Assembly (NCBI GenBank): GCA_942492445.1
Contig: CALOEW010000082.1
Coordinates: 14,544 to 78,543, forward strand
DNA: 64,000 bases
DNA from: NORP240 sp942492445
Lineage (GTDB): Bacteria > Pseudomonadota > Gammaproteobacteria > Pseudomonadales > Pseudohongiellaceae
Reading direction: 5' to 3'
Shown here: positions 55,994-64,000 of the stretch, piece after piece
How positions within the stretch are numbered: position 1 is the stretch's first letter
Layout: each line of letters starts with the position of its first letter
Made by a program: the position numbers and the translations under genes
The notes under the pieces: model-generated
Databases searched by the model: none
What the model saw: the letters and a program-made list of their open reading frames with translations, nothing else
What the model was told of the DNA's origin: nothing

Positions 55994-56959
55994 GGCTGGA
56001 AAACCTGGGAAGGGATTGCGCGAAGGGCGATTTATACAACAGGCGTTTGCATAATGGAAGTGAGGGACAGACCGGTAAAATTCATCGGCCTGAATCCGGG
56101 TATTTCCAGAAATCGTGAACCCTGTAAGACATGAACGTGAGTATGTTATTCGGTTGAGAATAAATCTTGGCGTAAGTTGTTTCCGGGACCGCACCGCTAC
56201 AGGGGAGTCTGATCCTCCGCAACTTGCACCCCTCCGGGGTACCCTCTCTCGGTCGCAAGCACGGGAATACGATCTTGCCCGGTCGGTCGGTGCTGCGTTT
56301 TTATCGCTCCGTCCTCTGACTCCCCTGGACCGGTGCTCAGTGCCTTAATTCAAAACTTGTGGAAGCCCGTAGGAGTATGGCTGACGATAACACTGTTGTT
56401 GAAACTATTGTGCCTCTTTCAGGATCTGATTACGGCATCCGATGCCACTGCACGAGGAATCCCGCACTTAACCGAGGCGTGTTCCGCAGCCACAGGATAC
56501 CCCTGCCGGCCGCACAACTCGAAGTGATGCCGTAGGCTAACGCTGTTGATCCGATGCAGCGGAATGACCTGCGTTAAGGTCCTGGCAGTAGAACTGTCAC
56601 TTTAGCCGGGCCCGGAGCTGTGTCGTAGGCAACTGATCTGATACAGGAAACTTCAGTATCACCGGGAGTTTAAGCCACCGGCAACCGCCCGCTTCGGCAA
56701 AATTCCGGGAAAAATGGTCGCGGTAGAGGTAGAATTTCACTGCATTGGGGGCAAAATGACGCCGGCCGCCCTGAATTGGGCAATTCTATCGTGTGCCGGT
56801 AGATTTATCGCGTCCAAAGTATGACAAAATCCACAAAAATGTGGTTAATTATTTATTAATCAACAGGCTGAAGTTAACATCCTGAAAGATTAGCAGGGCC
56901 TCTCGTATCAGCGCTGCGGGAGGGCGGAGCAAAACCAATCGACCGGCGGGACTGGAGTC
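55994..56959. other. Long intergenic region with a structured segment
   Basis: About 965 bp without a convincing gene, the longest gap in the window. It contains the inverted-repeat structure at 56191-56336. A 77-codon plus-strand frame (56115-56348) covers the structure and is probably chance. The part from 56340 to 56959 is moderately GC-rich and changes to AT-rich (AAATCCACAAAAATGTGG and TTAATTATTTATTAATC) at 56827-56860, a likely promoter region for the lipoprotein gene. Confidence 0.5.
56191..56336. ncRNA. Candidate structured RNA or miniature element, 146 nt
   Basis: The ends pair over 19 positions: GCACCG-CTA-CAGGGGAGTC (56191-56209) with GACTCCCCTG-GAC-CGGTGC (56318-56336), 16 Watson-Crick pairs and one symmetrical 3x3 internal loop. 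Inside lie a hairpin ACCCC-TCC-GGGGT (56226-56238) and a second arm GCAAG...CTTGC (about 56250-56275). Two stem halves with an interior loop and inner hairpins are what a structured RNA or riboswitch shows; perfectly inverted ends also fit a miniature transposable element. I could not match it to 6S RNA, SRP RNA, cobalamin, SAM or TPP motifs. Strand is undetermined; on the minus strand it would lead the Cys/Met gene. Confidence 0.5.
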
Positions 56960-57637
56960 ATGATGAATATAGTTGGATCTAGGGAATTGTTAAATGCACT
57001 CTGCCGCAGACACCTGCGTGTTGCTGTGGGTTTTCTGGCGGTTCTCGTTCTGGGGGCCTGCTCCTCGAGAGCTGTCATGGAAGCCGAGCAGGCCGCCGTG
57101 GAACAGGAACGCATTGTTGCAGAGCAGCAAGCCGCCCGCGTCGCCGCTGAGGAGGCACGAAGACAGGCCGCCGAGGAAGAGATGGAACGGCAGGCGCGTA
57201 TCCAGGAGCAGCAGAGTCTGGAGGAGGAGCGTCGACGACAGGCTGAACTGGCCCGTGAAGAGGCACAAGCGCAGGCACAGAGGGAACGGCAGCAGCGTGA
57301 GGCGGCAAGGAACCGTGAAATGCTGCGTCAAAGAGAGGCCGAGTCCCTGGCCAGGGCTGAAGCGGAGCGCGAACAAAAACTGGCTCGTATCTCAGAGTTG
57401 GAAGCCCAGATTTCGGATCTTCGGGCCACTGTCGCAGCCACGGAAGATGAGAATGCAAAATATCGTGAGGCGATTGCCGCGGCGGAGCAGCTGGTTGAGG
57501 TCCTTGCCGACGAACAGGCCAAATACGACGATGTGGATGAGGATGGAAATCTGCGAGAGCCGTTGGCTCCTGAATTGATAGCCGACCTCGAGGCACGCAA
57601 GAACAGCCTGGTCGAGGAAGCTCGGGCAGCCCGGTAA
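56960..57637 (+). CDS. Coiled-coil lipoprotein
   Basis: A 225-residue protein with a type II signal peptide: VAVGFLAVLVLGAC gives a lipobox with Cys34. The mature part is almost entirely a Glu/Gln/Arg/Ala-rich coiled coil (residues 40-185), then an acidic YDDVDEDGNLREPL stretch. A second ATG one codon downstream could also be the start. It is anchored to the outer or inner membrane facing the periplasm. No named family is recognised; it could be an envelope spacer or a partner of an envelope complex. It precedes hppA by 450 bp. Confidence 0.7.
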   Translation: MMNIVGSRELLNALCRRHLRVAVGFLAVLVLGACSSRAVMEAEQAAVEQERIVAEQQAARVAAEEARRQAAEEEMERQARIQEQQSLEEERRRQAELAREEAQAQAQRERQQREAARNREMLRQREAESLARAEAEREQKLARISELEAQISDLRATVAATEDENAKYREAIAAAEQLVEVLADEQAKYDDVDEDGNLREPLAPELIADLEARKNSLVEEARAAR

Positions 57638-58090
57638 AAAGGCAATAATAGAAGCGGGCCGCTGCTGCCCTGTTTCAATGGTGTTCAATGTCCCGGGTTG
57701 CAATGCACCGGCAGGCACCCTGCTTATCGACAGCCCCGGCAGGGTGGCGCTAGCGGCTGGTCGCCTGCCGGCAACGGCGGACAAGCAGAAAAGAACACCC
57801 CCGAACCGGCCACAGCGAAGGCGGAGCTACTGAGTTCTCCCTGACTGGTCTGCCGGAGTGCGGCTGGCTGTGGTAACGGGAGGTTCGCGATACCACGAGT
57901 TACCGGGCCATTGGCCATCTCCCCCCGAGGTTCCGGGGTTCCGGGCCGGGGCACCTGATAATCTCCTAACTCACTGAATTTCAATGCATCAACACCGAAA
58001 CTATGGGCTGCCAACGAGCTTTGTTTGTAGCCCTTGTTATGGTAAAGTGCGCGCCTTTAATTAAATCAATCCACTGGGGGATAAAGGTAG
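57638..58090. other. Intergenic region upstream of hppA
   Basis: About 450 bp of GC-rich sequence with several short inverted repeats (for example CCCCCGAGGTTCCGGGG at 57923-57939). A 96-codon minus-strand frame (57724-58014) overlaps it but is unlike any known protein. The region near 58030-58080 (TTAATTAAATC then a purine-rich GGGGGATAAAGG) is the likely ribosome-binding and promoter area for hppA. Confidence 0.4.
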
Positions 58091-60229
58091 ATGTCGGGCA
58101 TAACAATCACCTTAACAACTATCCTGTCGCTTCTCGGCCTGGGTATCGCGTTCTTTTACATGAACAAGGTCAAATCGATACCTTTGGACATGGGTCTGGA
58201 AGCAGAGCAGAGCTCGCGACTGAAGTATATCCACGGCGCAATTGCCAATGGAGCAATGGCGTTTCTTAAGCAGGAATACAAGTTTCTTACCATTTTCATG
58301 CTGAGCTTCGCTGTCGTCATCGCAGTCCTGATCGATGATCAGCACACGCCAGGTGTCCGGGAAGGAATCTATACCGCCTTCGCGTTTATTTTCGGCGGCT
58401 TCATATCGATTGCTTCCGGCTACATCGGCATGAAAGTGGCGACCCAGGGCAATGCCCGCACAACGGTCTCGGCCAAGAAAGATATATCGATGGCATTCGA
58501 AGTGGCGATCAACTCAGGGGCCGTAATGGGATTTGCTCTGGTTGGGCTCGCTACGCTGGGTCTGGTAGTGATTTATGTGGTAATGAAATTCCTGTTGCCG
58601 GACGATCTGCCCAATATTGTACTGATGGAGATTATCGCTGGGTTTGGCCTGGGAGGTTCCACGATCGCTTTGTTTGCGCGTGTCGGTGGCGGTATTTTCA
58701 CCAAAGCGGCGGACGTGGGAGCTGACCTGGTTGGCAAGGTAGAGCAGGGCATTCCCGAAGACGACCCAAGAAACCCCGCTGTGATTGCAGACAACGTTGG
58801 CGACAATGTCGGTGATGTTGCCGGCATGGGTGCTGACCTGTTTGGCTCCTGTGCCGAGAGCACCTGTGCAGCCATGGTAATCAGTGCTGTCGCATTCGCA
58901 GGTAATCCAGACGCGCTTCTCTATCCGATTCTTATTTCGGCGGTTGGCATACCGGTCAGCTTGATTACCAAGCTGCTGGTGAAGGTGAAGTCCGAAGAAG
59001 ATGTGGCCCCGGCACTGATGAAGCTGCTGGTCATCTCAAGTGCGATCATGGCAGTCGTGATGTACTTTTTCACCAACTCACTGATTCCTGAATCATTCGA
59101 GCTCAATGGCGAACAATATTCGTCTATGGGTGTCTATTGGTGCTTTCTATCCGGACTTGTCGCCGGCCTCGCAGTCGGGTTGTTGACTGGTTATTACACT
59201 TCTGAAAATTACGGTCCGGTAAAAGAAGTTGCCAAGTCCTGTGAAACCGGTGTGGCAACCAATATTATTTACGGGCTCGCATTAGGCTATAAGAGTACCG
59301 TTTTACCTTACCTCTGTATTGCAGTGAGTATTTTCGTTTCCTGGGAAATGGCAGGAATGTACGGTGTTGCCATTGCTTCGTTAGGTATGCTGGGTACATT
59401 GGTTATCGCGTTGACTATCGATGCATACGGTCCGGTAGCAGATAATGCCGGGGGTATTGCTGAGATGGTGGGTCTCGAAAAGGAAGTCCGACGGCGAACT
59501 GACATTCTGGACTCGGCCGGTAACACGACTGCAGCGATCGGCAAGGGTTTTGCAATTGGAGCCGCTATTCTCACGTCCCTGGCACTCTTTGCCGCATTCA
59601 TCACCACAGCTTCCAATCTTCTGGAAGAGAACGGTGCCACTGAACCGCTGGCCATGAGCCTGCTGGATCCTGTCGTTTATGTAAGCTTGTTCGTGGGGGC
59701 GGTATTGCCATTCCTGTTTACTGCGATGACCATGAAGTCAGTCGGTAAAGCTGCATTCGACATGATCGAGGAAGTACGTCGGCAGTTCAAGACGATCCCG
59801 GGCATCATGGAGGGAACCGGTGACCCTGACTACGCTGAGTGTGTAGCGATTTCAACGCGAGCAGCCTTACGAGAGATGATTGCTCCAGGTGTACTGATTA
59901 TGGGTACCCCGCTGATAACCGGCTTTCTGTTCGGCGTCGAGGCAGTAGGGGGAGTCCTGGCAGGCTCCCTGGTTGCCGGTGGTGTGCTGGCGATAGCCTC
60001 ATCGAACAGCGGAGGGGCCTGGGACAATGCCAAGAAATATATCGAAGCTGGCAACCTGGGCGGCAAGGGTTCAGAAGTACATAAGGCTGCCGTAGTCGGT
60101 GACACCGTGGGCGATCCGTTGAAAGACACCTCCGGCCCGTCGCTGAATATTCTTATTAAGCTTTCTGCGATTCTGAGCCTGGTGTTCGCCCCGTTTTTTG
60201 TTCAGTACGGTGGCGTTCTGATGGGTTGA
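58091..60229 (+). CDS. hppA: Membrane-bound ion-translocating pyrophosphatase
   Basis: A 712-residue integral membrane enzyme coupling pyrophosphate hydrolysis to H+ or Na+ pumping. Catalytic motifs: GGGIFTKAADVGADLVGKVE (substrate binding), DDPRNPAVIADNVGDNVGDVAGMGADLF, ITIDAYGPVADNAGGIAEM and VGDTVGDPLKDTSGPSLNILIKL. The cytosolic GNTTAAIGKG carries Ala where K+-independent enzymes have Lys, so it should need K+. A stem-loop terminator follows at 60262-60284. It recycles energy from biosynthetic pyrophosphate and fits with the PPi-using PPDK at 20882. Confidence 0.96.
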   Translation: MSGITITLTTILSLLGLGIAFFYMNKVKSIPLDMGLEAEQSSRLKYIHGAIANGAMAFLKQEYKFLTIFMLSFAVVIAVLIDDQHTPGVREGIYTAFAFIFGGFISIASGYIGMKVATQGNARTTVSAKKDISMAFEVAINSGAVMGFALVGLATLGLVVIYVVMKFLLPDDLPNIVLMEIIAGFGLGGSTIALFARVGGGIFTKAADVGADLVGKVEQGIPEDDPRNPAVIADNVGDNVGDVAGMGADLFGSCAESTCAAMVISAVAFAGNPDALLYPILISAVGIPVSLITKLLVKVKSEEDVAPALMKLLVISSAIMAVVMYFFTNSLIPESFELNGEQYSSMGVYWCFLSGLVAGLAVGLLTGYYTSENYGPVKEVAKSCETGVATNIIYGLALGYKSTVLPYLCIAVSIFVSWEMAGMYGVAIASLGMLGTLVIALTIDAYGPVADNAGGIAEMVGLEKEVRRRTDILDSAGNTTAAIGKGFAIGAAILTSLALFAAFITTASNLLEENGATEPLAMSLLDPVVYVSLFVGAVLPFLFTAMTMKSVGKAAFDMIEEVRRQFKTIPGIMEGTGDPDYAECVAISTRAALREMIAPGVLIMGTPLITGFLFGVEAVGGVLAGSLVAGGVLAIASSNSGGAWDNAKKYIEAGNLGGKGSEVHKAAVVGDTVGDPLKDTSGPSLNILIKLSAILSLVFAPFFVQYGGVLMG

Positions 60230-60261
60230 TCCCGTCATTGATTTCGAAATCTGAAATATAA

Positions 60262-60284
60262 GGGGGCGATTCGCCCCCTTTTTT
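60262..60284 (+). terminator. Rho-independent terminator after hppA
   Basis: GGGGGCGA-TTCGCCCCC followed by TTTTTT: an eight-pair GC stem with a tiny loop and a run of six T, 33 bases after the hppA stop. A textbook intrinsic terminator. Confidence 0.92.
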
Positions 60285-60560
60285 CATTCCTTGAGTGAAT
60301 TGGCAGTGTTACCCTGGAACTCGGCTACCTTTCCCGTAGGGCGGCCTTTCAGGCCGGCTAAAGCATCAGGCCTGTTTTCAAAGTGGTATAGAATCCACTC
60401 TTCCTGACTCTCGCCCTGACCATTGCTCTCCCCCTGTCTTGTGTCGTAATTCAAACCTGTTGCTGTGGCGTCCAGCTTGGTTTTTGTAGCGGAATCAATG
60501 ATAATCCCAGCCATATCAAAGTGCGATTCACAGTAATTCACGCAACATTGAAGGTGAGCA
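60285..60560. other. Intergenic region between hppA and mrp
   Basis: About 275 bp. A minus-strand open frame of 138 codons extends across it into mrp but lacks recognised similarity. GGCCTTTCAGGCCGG at 60342-60356 is a short palindrome. GAAGGTGAG at 60549-60557 is the ribosome site for the TTG start of mrp. Confidence 0.4.
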
Positions 60561-61376
60561 TTGACCAGTTTAGACAGGATCAGGAACATCGTTTGTGTGG
60601 CTTCGGGCAAGGGGGGGGTCGGTAAGTCCACAACGGCCGTGAACCTGGCGCTGGCTTTGAGTCGGCTGGGTTTGAAGACAGGCCTTCTCGATGCCGACAT
60701 TTATGGTCCGAGCCAGCCAACCATGCTGGGCGTGTCCAGGGGCGTGAAGCCGGTCATTAGCGACGGTAAGCTGGAACCGGTGAAGGCTCATGGCATTGAA
60801 TGCAGTTCCATGGGTTTCTTGATTGATGAAAAAACACCCGTTGTATGGCGGGCTCCCATGATCATTTCTGCGTTCAACCAGATTTTGAACGATACGCTGT
60901 GGTCGGATCTGGATTTTTTAATCGTCGATATGCCCCCGGGAACCGGAGACATTCAATTGAGCCTTGCCCAGTCTGTCAAGGTGAGCGGGGCACTGATCGT
61001 GACCACACCACAGGACATTGCACTGCTCGACGCTCGCAGAGGCATAGAAATGTTTCGCAAGGTTGGCGTCCCAGTACTGGGGGTCGTGGAAAACATGAGC
61101 ACGCATGTCTGTTCAAACTGTGGGCACCAGGAAGCCATATTTGGACAGGGTGGTGGAGAAAAGCTGGCAGCAGACTACAACGTTGAGGTGATTGGTTCCC
61201 TGCCTCTGGATTTGAAAATTCGGGAGGACACCGACCGGGGCAATCCCAGTGTTTCGGTTTCACCGGATAGCGCAGTTTCTGAAGCCTACCTGGCTCTTGC
61301 CCGTAAATTGCTCGAGGCCGTGAACGAAACCCACTCTGACAGATCGGGGCCCAGGATTTCGGTTACCGAAGACTGA
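60561..61376 (+). CDS. Iron-sulfur cluster carrier ATPase, Mrp/ApbC family
   Basis: A 271-residue P-loop ATPase. The start at TTG is supported by GAAGGTGAG upstream. IRNIVCVASGKGGVGKSTTAVNLALAL is the deviant Walker A of Mrp/NBP35, DLDFLIVDMPPGTGDIQLSLAQ the Walker B region, and NMSTHVCSNCGHQEAIFGQGG the CxxC that holds a shared [4Fe-4S] cluster. The N-terminal MIP18/DUF59 domain found in longer Mrp proteins is absent, as in the shorter ones. It donates clusters to apoproteins in the cytoplasm. Confidence 0.93.
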   Translation: MTSLDRIRNIVCVASGKGGVGKSTTAVNLALALSRLGLKTGLLDADIYGPSQPTMLGVSRGVKPVISDGKLEPVKAHGIECSSMGFLIDEKTPVVWRAPMIISAFNQILNDTLWSDLDFLIVDMPPGTGDIQLSLAQSVKVSGALIVTTPQDIALLDARRGIEMFRKVGVPVLGVVENMSTHVCSNCGHQEAIFGQGGGEKLAADYNVEVIGSLPLDLKIREDTDRGNPSVSVSPDSAVSEAYLALARKLLEAVNETHSDRSGPRISVTED

Positions 61377-61413
61377 CACTCAACATTTCCTGATTACGGC
61401 AAGGAGCAACCAA

Positions 61414-63069
61414 TTGGACGCGATCAACGAGTTTCTGTTGTTTCTGGACGGGTTTCTGGGCAGTGCACCCTGGTTTCCGTTTTTCCTGCTGGCGGTTGGT
61501 GTTTTTCTTACACTATATCTGAATTTTCCCCAGATTCGCTATTTCCGGCACGCCCTGAATGTAACCCGAGGTAAATTTGACACCCCTGGGGCATTGGGCG
61601 ATACGACTCATTTTCAGGCTTTATCAACAGCTCTTTCGGGGACAGTAGGAACTGGGAATATCGGCGGAGTAGCACTGGCCTTGCACCTGGGGGGGCCGGC
61701 AGCCCTGTTCTGGATGTGGATGACAGCTTTTTTCGGTATGACAACCAAGTTTGTTGAGGTGACACTCTCACACAAATATCGGGATTTTACCGACGATGGC
61801 ACGATTTCCGGCGGGCCCATGTACTACATGGAAAAGGGGCTCAATGCAAAATGGTTGGCAATGCTGTTTGCGGTGGCTACCGTGCTGAGTTCCTTTGGCA
61901 CCGGCAATCTGCCACAGATAAACAGCATAGCCGCCGGCCTGGAAAATACTTTCTCCATCAATCCGGTAGTAACAGGCGGGATACTGGCCATACTCCTGGC
62001 TCTGGTTATCATAGGCGGTATTCGGCGCATCGCCCTGGTTGCAACAGCCCTCGTGCCAAGTATGGCCCTTATCTACATGGTTGGCGCATTGGCGGTAATC
62101 ATTCCCAATGCCGGTAATATCATCCCTTCATTCCTGGGCATCTTTACCGATGCATTCTCCGGTTCCGCGGCATCTGGCGGATTTCTGGGGGCTTCCTTCG
62201 CCTACGCCCTCAATCGTGGCGTAAATCGTGGGCTGTTTTCAAACGAGGCAGGGCAGGGGTCGGCCCCAATCGCTCATGCTGCGGCTCGCACGGAAGAGCC
62301 AGTTGACGAGGGGATGGTGTCTATCCTTGAACCATTCATCGATACCATAGTCATCTGTACCATTACCGGTCTGGTAATTCTTTCATCCGGAGTCTGGATG
62401 GAAAAACATGAGAATGATTTTCAGCGTGCAGACATGGTATTTCTGGCGGGGACCTATTCCGATTCAGATCCACAACAGGTTAGGGAAATGTTCGCCTACC
62501 TCAGCGGTGGTGACTCAGATGCAGGCGTTTTCAATGGTGATATTCAGTTGCAGGAAGGAGCCGTTGTTAATAACTCCTCATTTACTCTCATCAACTCGCG
62601 ATCCGTAGCAGAAGACGTTGTTTACCGCCGCGAAGGTATCCCGGTGAATGGAACCTTGTCAGTTATCAACGGCCAGTTGGAAGATGGCACAGTACAGGTC
62701 ACCGGCAAGTCCCTGCTGCACTCTGTTCCTTTGACCACTGAAGCTTTTACACGGGGTCTACTGGGGGAGTACGGTCAGTACGTAGTATCTGTGGGTCTGT
62801 TATTGTTCGCGTTTTCGACCGCCATTGCCTGGTCTTACTATGGTGATCGTGCGATCACCTACCTACTGGGGCCAGCTGCGGTGCTTCCTTACCGTATAGT
62901 CTACGTGGTAGGTTTTTTCTATGCAGCATTCGCCGATACCACGGTAGTCTGGAACATTTCCCTGATCACCATTGTACTCATGACAATGCCTAATCTGGTG
63001 GGCATTCTGTTACTGAGCAGGGAAATGAAGCAGACCACCAGCGATTATTGGAAGCGATTCCACAAGTAA
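61414..63069 (+). CDS. Alanine/glycine:cation symporter (AGCS) with large extra loop
   Basis: A 551-residue symporter starting at TTG after AAGGAGC. The AGCS motif GTGNIGGVALALHLGGPAALFWMWMTAFFGMTTKF and the later GLFSNEAGQGSAPIAHAAART signature are clear. Between the eighth and ninth spans lies an insert of roughly 100 residues (about 330-430, from KHENDFQRADMVFLAG to TGKSLLHSVPLTTEAF), which is hydrophilic and beta-rich and makes the protein longer than the usual 450-480. It imports alanine or glycine with Na+. The insert should face outside or the cytoplasm; its function is unknown. Confidence 0.92.
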   Translation: MDAINEFLLFLDGFLGSAPWFPFFLLAVGVFLTLYLNFPQIRYFRHALNVTRGKFDTPGALGDTTHFQALSTALSGTVGTGNIGGVALALHLGGPAALFWMWMTAFFGMTTKFVEVTLSHKYRDFTDDGTISGGPMYYMEKGLNAKWLAMLFAVATVLSSFGTGNLPQINSIAAGLENTFSINPVVTGGILAILLALVIIGGIRRIALVATALVPSMALIYMVGALAVIIPNAGNIIPSFLGIFTDAFSGSAASGGFLGASFAYALNRGVNRGLFSNEAGQGSAPIAHAAARTEEPVDEGMVSILEPFIDTIVICTITGLVILSSGVWMEKHENDFQRADMVFLAGTYSDSDPQQVREMFAYLSGGDSDAGVFNGDIQLQEGAVVNNSSFTLINSRSVAEDVVYRREGIPVNGTLSVINGQLEDGTVQVTGKSLLHSVPLTTEAFTRGLLGEYGQYVVSVGLLLFAFSTAIAWSYYGDRAITYLLGPAAVLPYRIVYVVGFFYAAFADTTVVWNISLITIVLMTMPNLVGILLLSREMKQTTSDYWKRFHK

Positions 63070-63107
63070 ACCTCAGAGGCCCGGATTTCGTCCGGCGCAG
63101 GTCTGAA

Positions 63108-64000
63108 TCAATGCTCCATTGCTTCCCCTGGCAAACGTATTGCTTCGACAATTCGCTGTACGTCCTGCGGAGGCTCGTCAGTTACTCTGGCTACGCTCAG
63201 TGCCACCACCAGATTGATCAGGGTGCCCATCGTTCCTATGCCTTCCGGTGAAATTCCGAACAGCCAGCCCTCTGCATTGTCTGCGGCCGGATTGACGAAC
63301 TTGAAATAAATGATATAGCAAGCGGTAAATAGAAAACCGCTGACCATGCCAGCGATTGCTCCTTCCTTGTTCATACGCTTCCGAAAGATGCCGAGCACAA
63401 TAACAGGGAAAAATGATGCCGCCGCCAGTCCGAAGGCAAATGCAACAACCTGAGCAACATAGGCAGGGGGATTTATGCCGTAGTATCCGGCAATCAACAC
63501 GGCGACGAAAATAGCAATTCTCGCGTAGAGTAATTCCTGCTGTTCCGTAATCTGCGGCATCAGACTGCGTTTCAGCAGATCATGGGAAACAGCCGTGGAG
63601 ATGACCAGCAACAGGCCCGCGGCAGTGGACAGGGCGGCAGCAAGTGCTCCCGCCGCCACCAGTGCAACGACCCAGTTTGGCAGGCCCGCAATTTCCGGGT
63701 TTGCCAGCACCATGATATCCCGATTGACTTCCAATTCATTTCTCTCCGGATCGCCGACGTACTGAATCCGCCCGTCATTGTTCTTGTCGTTAAAGGCGAT
63801 CAGGCTGGTAGTTTCCCAGGTGGTGAACCACTCCGGAACCTCGCTGTACTCGATATTGTTGACAGTGTCGATCAGGTTGGTTCTGGCAAATGCGGCCACT
63901 GCGGGTGCAGTGGTGTAAAGAATGGCTATAAATACCAGCGCGAAACCTGCCGACCTGCGTGCATCCCGGACGTTGGGTACAGTGAAAAAAACGGATAATG
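63108..64000 (-). CDS. Sodium:solute symporter (SSS family, ActP/VC_2705-like), partial
   Basis: The gene runs leftwards from beyond the right edge to a stop at 63108; about 297 codons are inside. The frame is open up to the edge (SVFFTVPNVRDARRSAGFALVFIAILYTTAPAVAAFARTNLI), so the Met at 63899 is not the true start. VLANPEIAGLPNWVVALVAAGALAAALSTAAGLLLVISTAVSHDLLKRSLMP is the SSS core (TM8 region with the Na+ site Ser), followed by further spans. This is typical of acetate/organic-acid SSS symporters of the VC_2705 group. The aqueous insert SLIAFNDKNNDGRIQYVGDPERNELEVNRD resembles a calcium-binding-like loop of the group. Confidence 0.85.
   Translation of the reverse strand, partial: LSVFFTVPNVRDARRSAGFALVFIAILYTTAPAVAAFARTNLIDTVNNIEYSEVPEWFTTWETTSLIAFNDKNNDGRIQYVGDPERNELEVNRDIMVLANPEIAGLPNWVVALVAAGALAAALSTAAGLLLVISTAVSHDLLKRSLMPQITEQQELLYARIAIFVAVLIAGYYGINPPAYVAQVVAFAFGLAAASFFPVIVLGIFRKRMNKEGAIAGMVSGFLFTACYIIYFKFVNPAADNAEGWLFGISPEGIGTMGTLINLVVALSVARVTDEPPQDVQRIVEAIRLPGEAMEH

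Noticed and set aside
56191..56336. Identification of the structured segment as 6S RNA or a cobalamin riboswitch
   Set aside because: Some local similarity (a CCGGTCGGTC-like stretch) was seen, but the conserved boxes of either class were not found in the expected order.
1..64000. CRISPR array or prophage
   Set aside because: No regularly spaced direct repeats and no phage structural or integrase gene were seen.

Overview
The window looks like the chromosome of a marine-type gammaproteobacterium. The right half keeps the order sfsA - aminotransferase - dksA - gluQ - histidine kinase/sigma-54 response regulator - pcnB - panB - panC - acs, which in Pseudomonas and relatives is the dksA-gluQ-cbrA-cbrB-pcnB-folK-panB-panC-acs neighbourhood. 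The left part adds cbpA/cbpM, DUF3301, a DinF-type MATE pump, hppA and Mrp, all usual in Gammaproteobacteria. Most of the DNA is moderately GC-rich; an AT-rich patch at about 24.0-26.0 kb stands out as acquired.

Layout. 0-5.7 kb: RND/ABC adaptor end, YIP1 membrane protein, CbpA-CbpM co-chaperone pair, MATE exporter, DUF3301 protein, a frameshifted FabH. 5.7-11.8 kb: DUF547 protein, selenocysteine tRNA (selC), then the Anbu proteasome-like peptidase facing a zinc-ribbon metallopeptidase, alpha-E protein and circularly permuted ATP-grasp protein (the Anbu-associated set), followed by a CHAD protein. 11.9-20.9 kb: SLC13/RCK permease, selB (N-terminus disrupted), a broken L-lactate permease, lemA and an M48 metalloprotease. 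20.9-23.6 kb: pyruvate phosphate dikinase. 24.0-32.3 kb: accessory region with an AT-rich overlapping gene pair (unknown protein plus isoprenylcysteine-methyltransferase-like membrane protein), a membrane class III cyclase-like protein, a 2-hydroxyacid dehydrogenase, selA, a Bcr/CflA pump, several copies of a short inverted-repeat element and a decayed IS630 transposase. 32.3-39.1 kb: DUF58 - transglutaminase - MoxR - TPR operon. 39.6-51.9 kb: cystine symporter, acs, panC/panB, a deoxynucleoside kinase where folK normally lies, pcnB, a CbrAB-like two-component pair, gluQ, dksA. 52.4-56.0 kb: aminotransferase, sfsA, Rieske protein, a Cys/Met-metabolism PLP enzyme. 56-64 kb: a strongly structured non-coding segment, coiled-coil lipoprotein, hppA, Mrp, an alanine/glycine:cation symporter and the end of a sodium:solute symporter.

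How things fit together. selC, selB and selA supply the dedicated tRNA, elongation factor and Ser-to-Sec synthase for selenocysteine; selD and the selenoproteins themselves are not in the window. The Anbu set is a proposed peptide-making/processing system. The DUF58/transglutaminase/MoxR operon is a cell-envelope module. dksA to acs is a carbon/nutrient-response and CoA/acetate block.

Two things dominate a second look. First, an unusually high number of otherwise healthy genes carry single-base frameshifts, mostly in short homopolymers; this most likely reflects uncorrected sequencing indels and affects every gene call here. Second, an IS5-like miniature inverted-repeat element with CTAA target duplications occurs in at least four places and repeatedly sits at stop codons. 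I did not find a clear complete new system; the best candidates are the 146-nt structured RNA/element at 56.2 kb, the membrane cyclase island at 24-26.8 kb, and the selC-linked Anbu locus.
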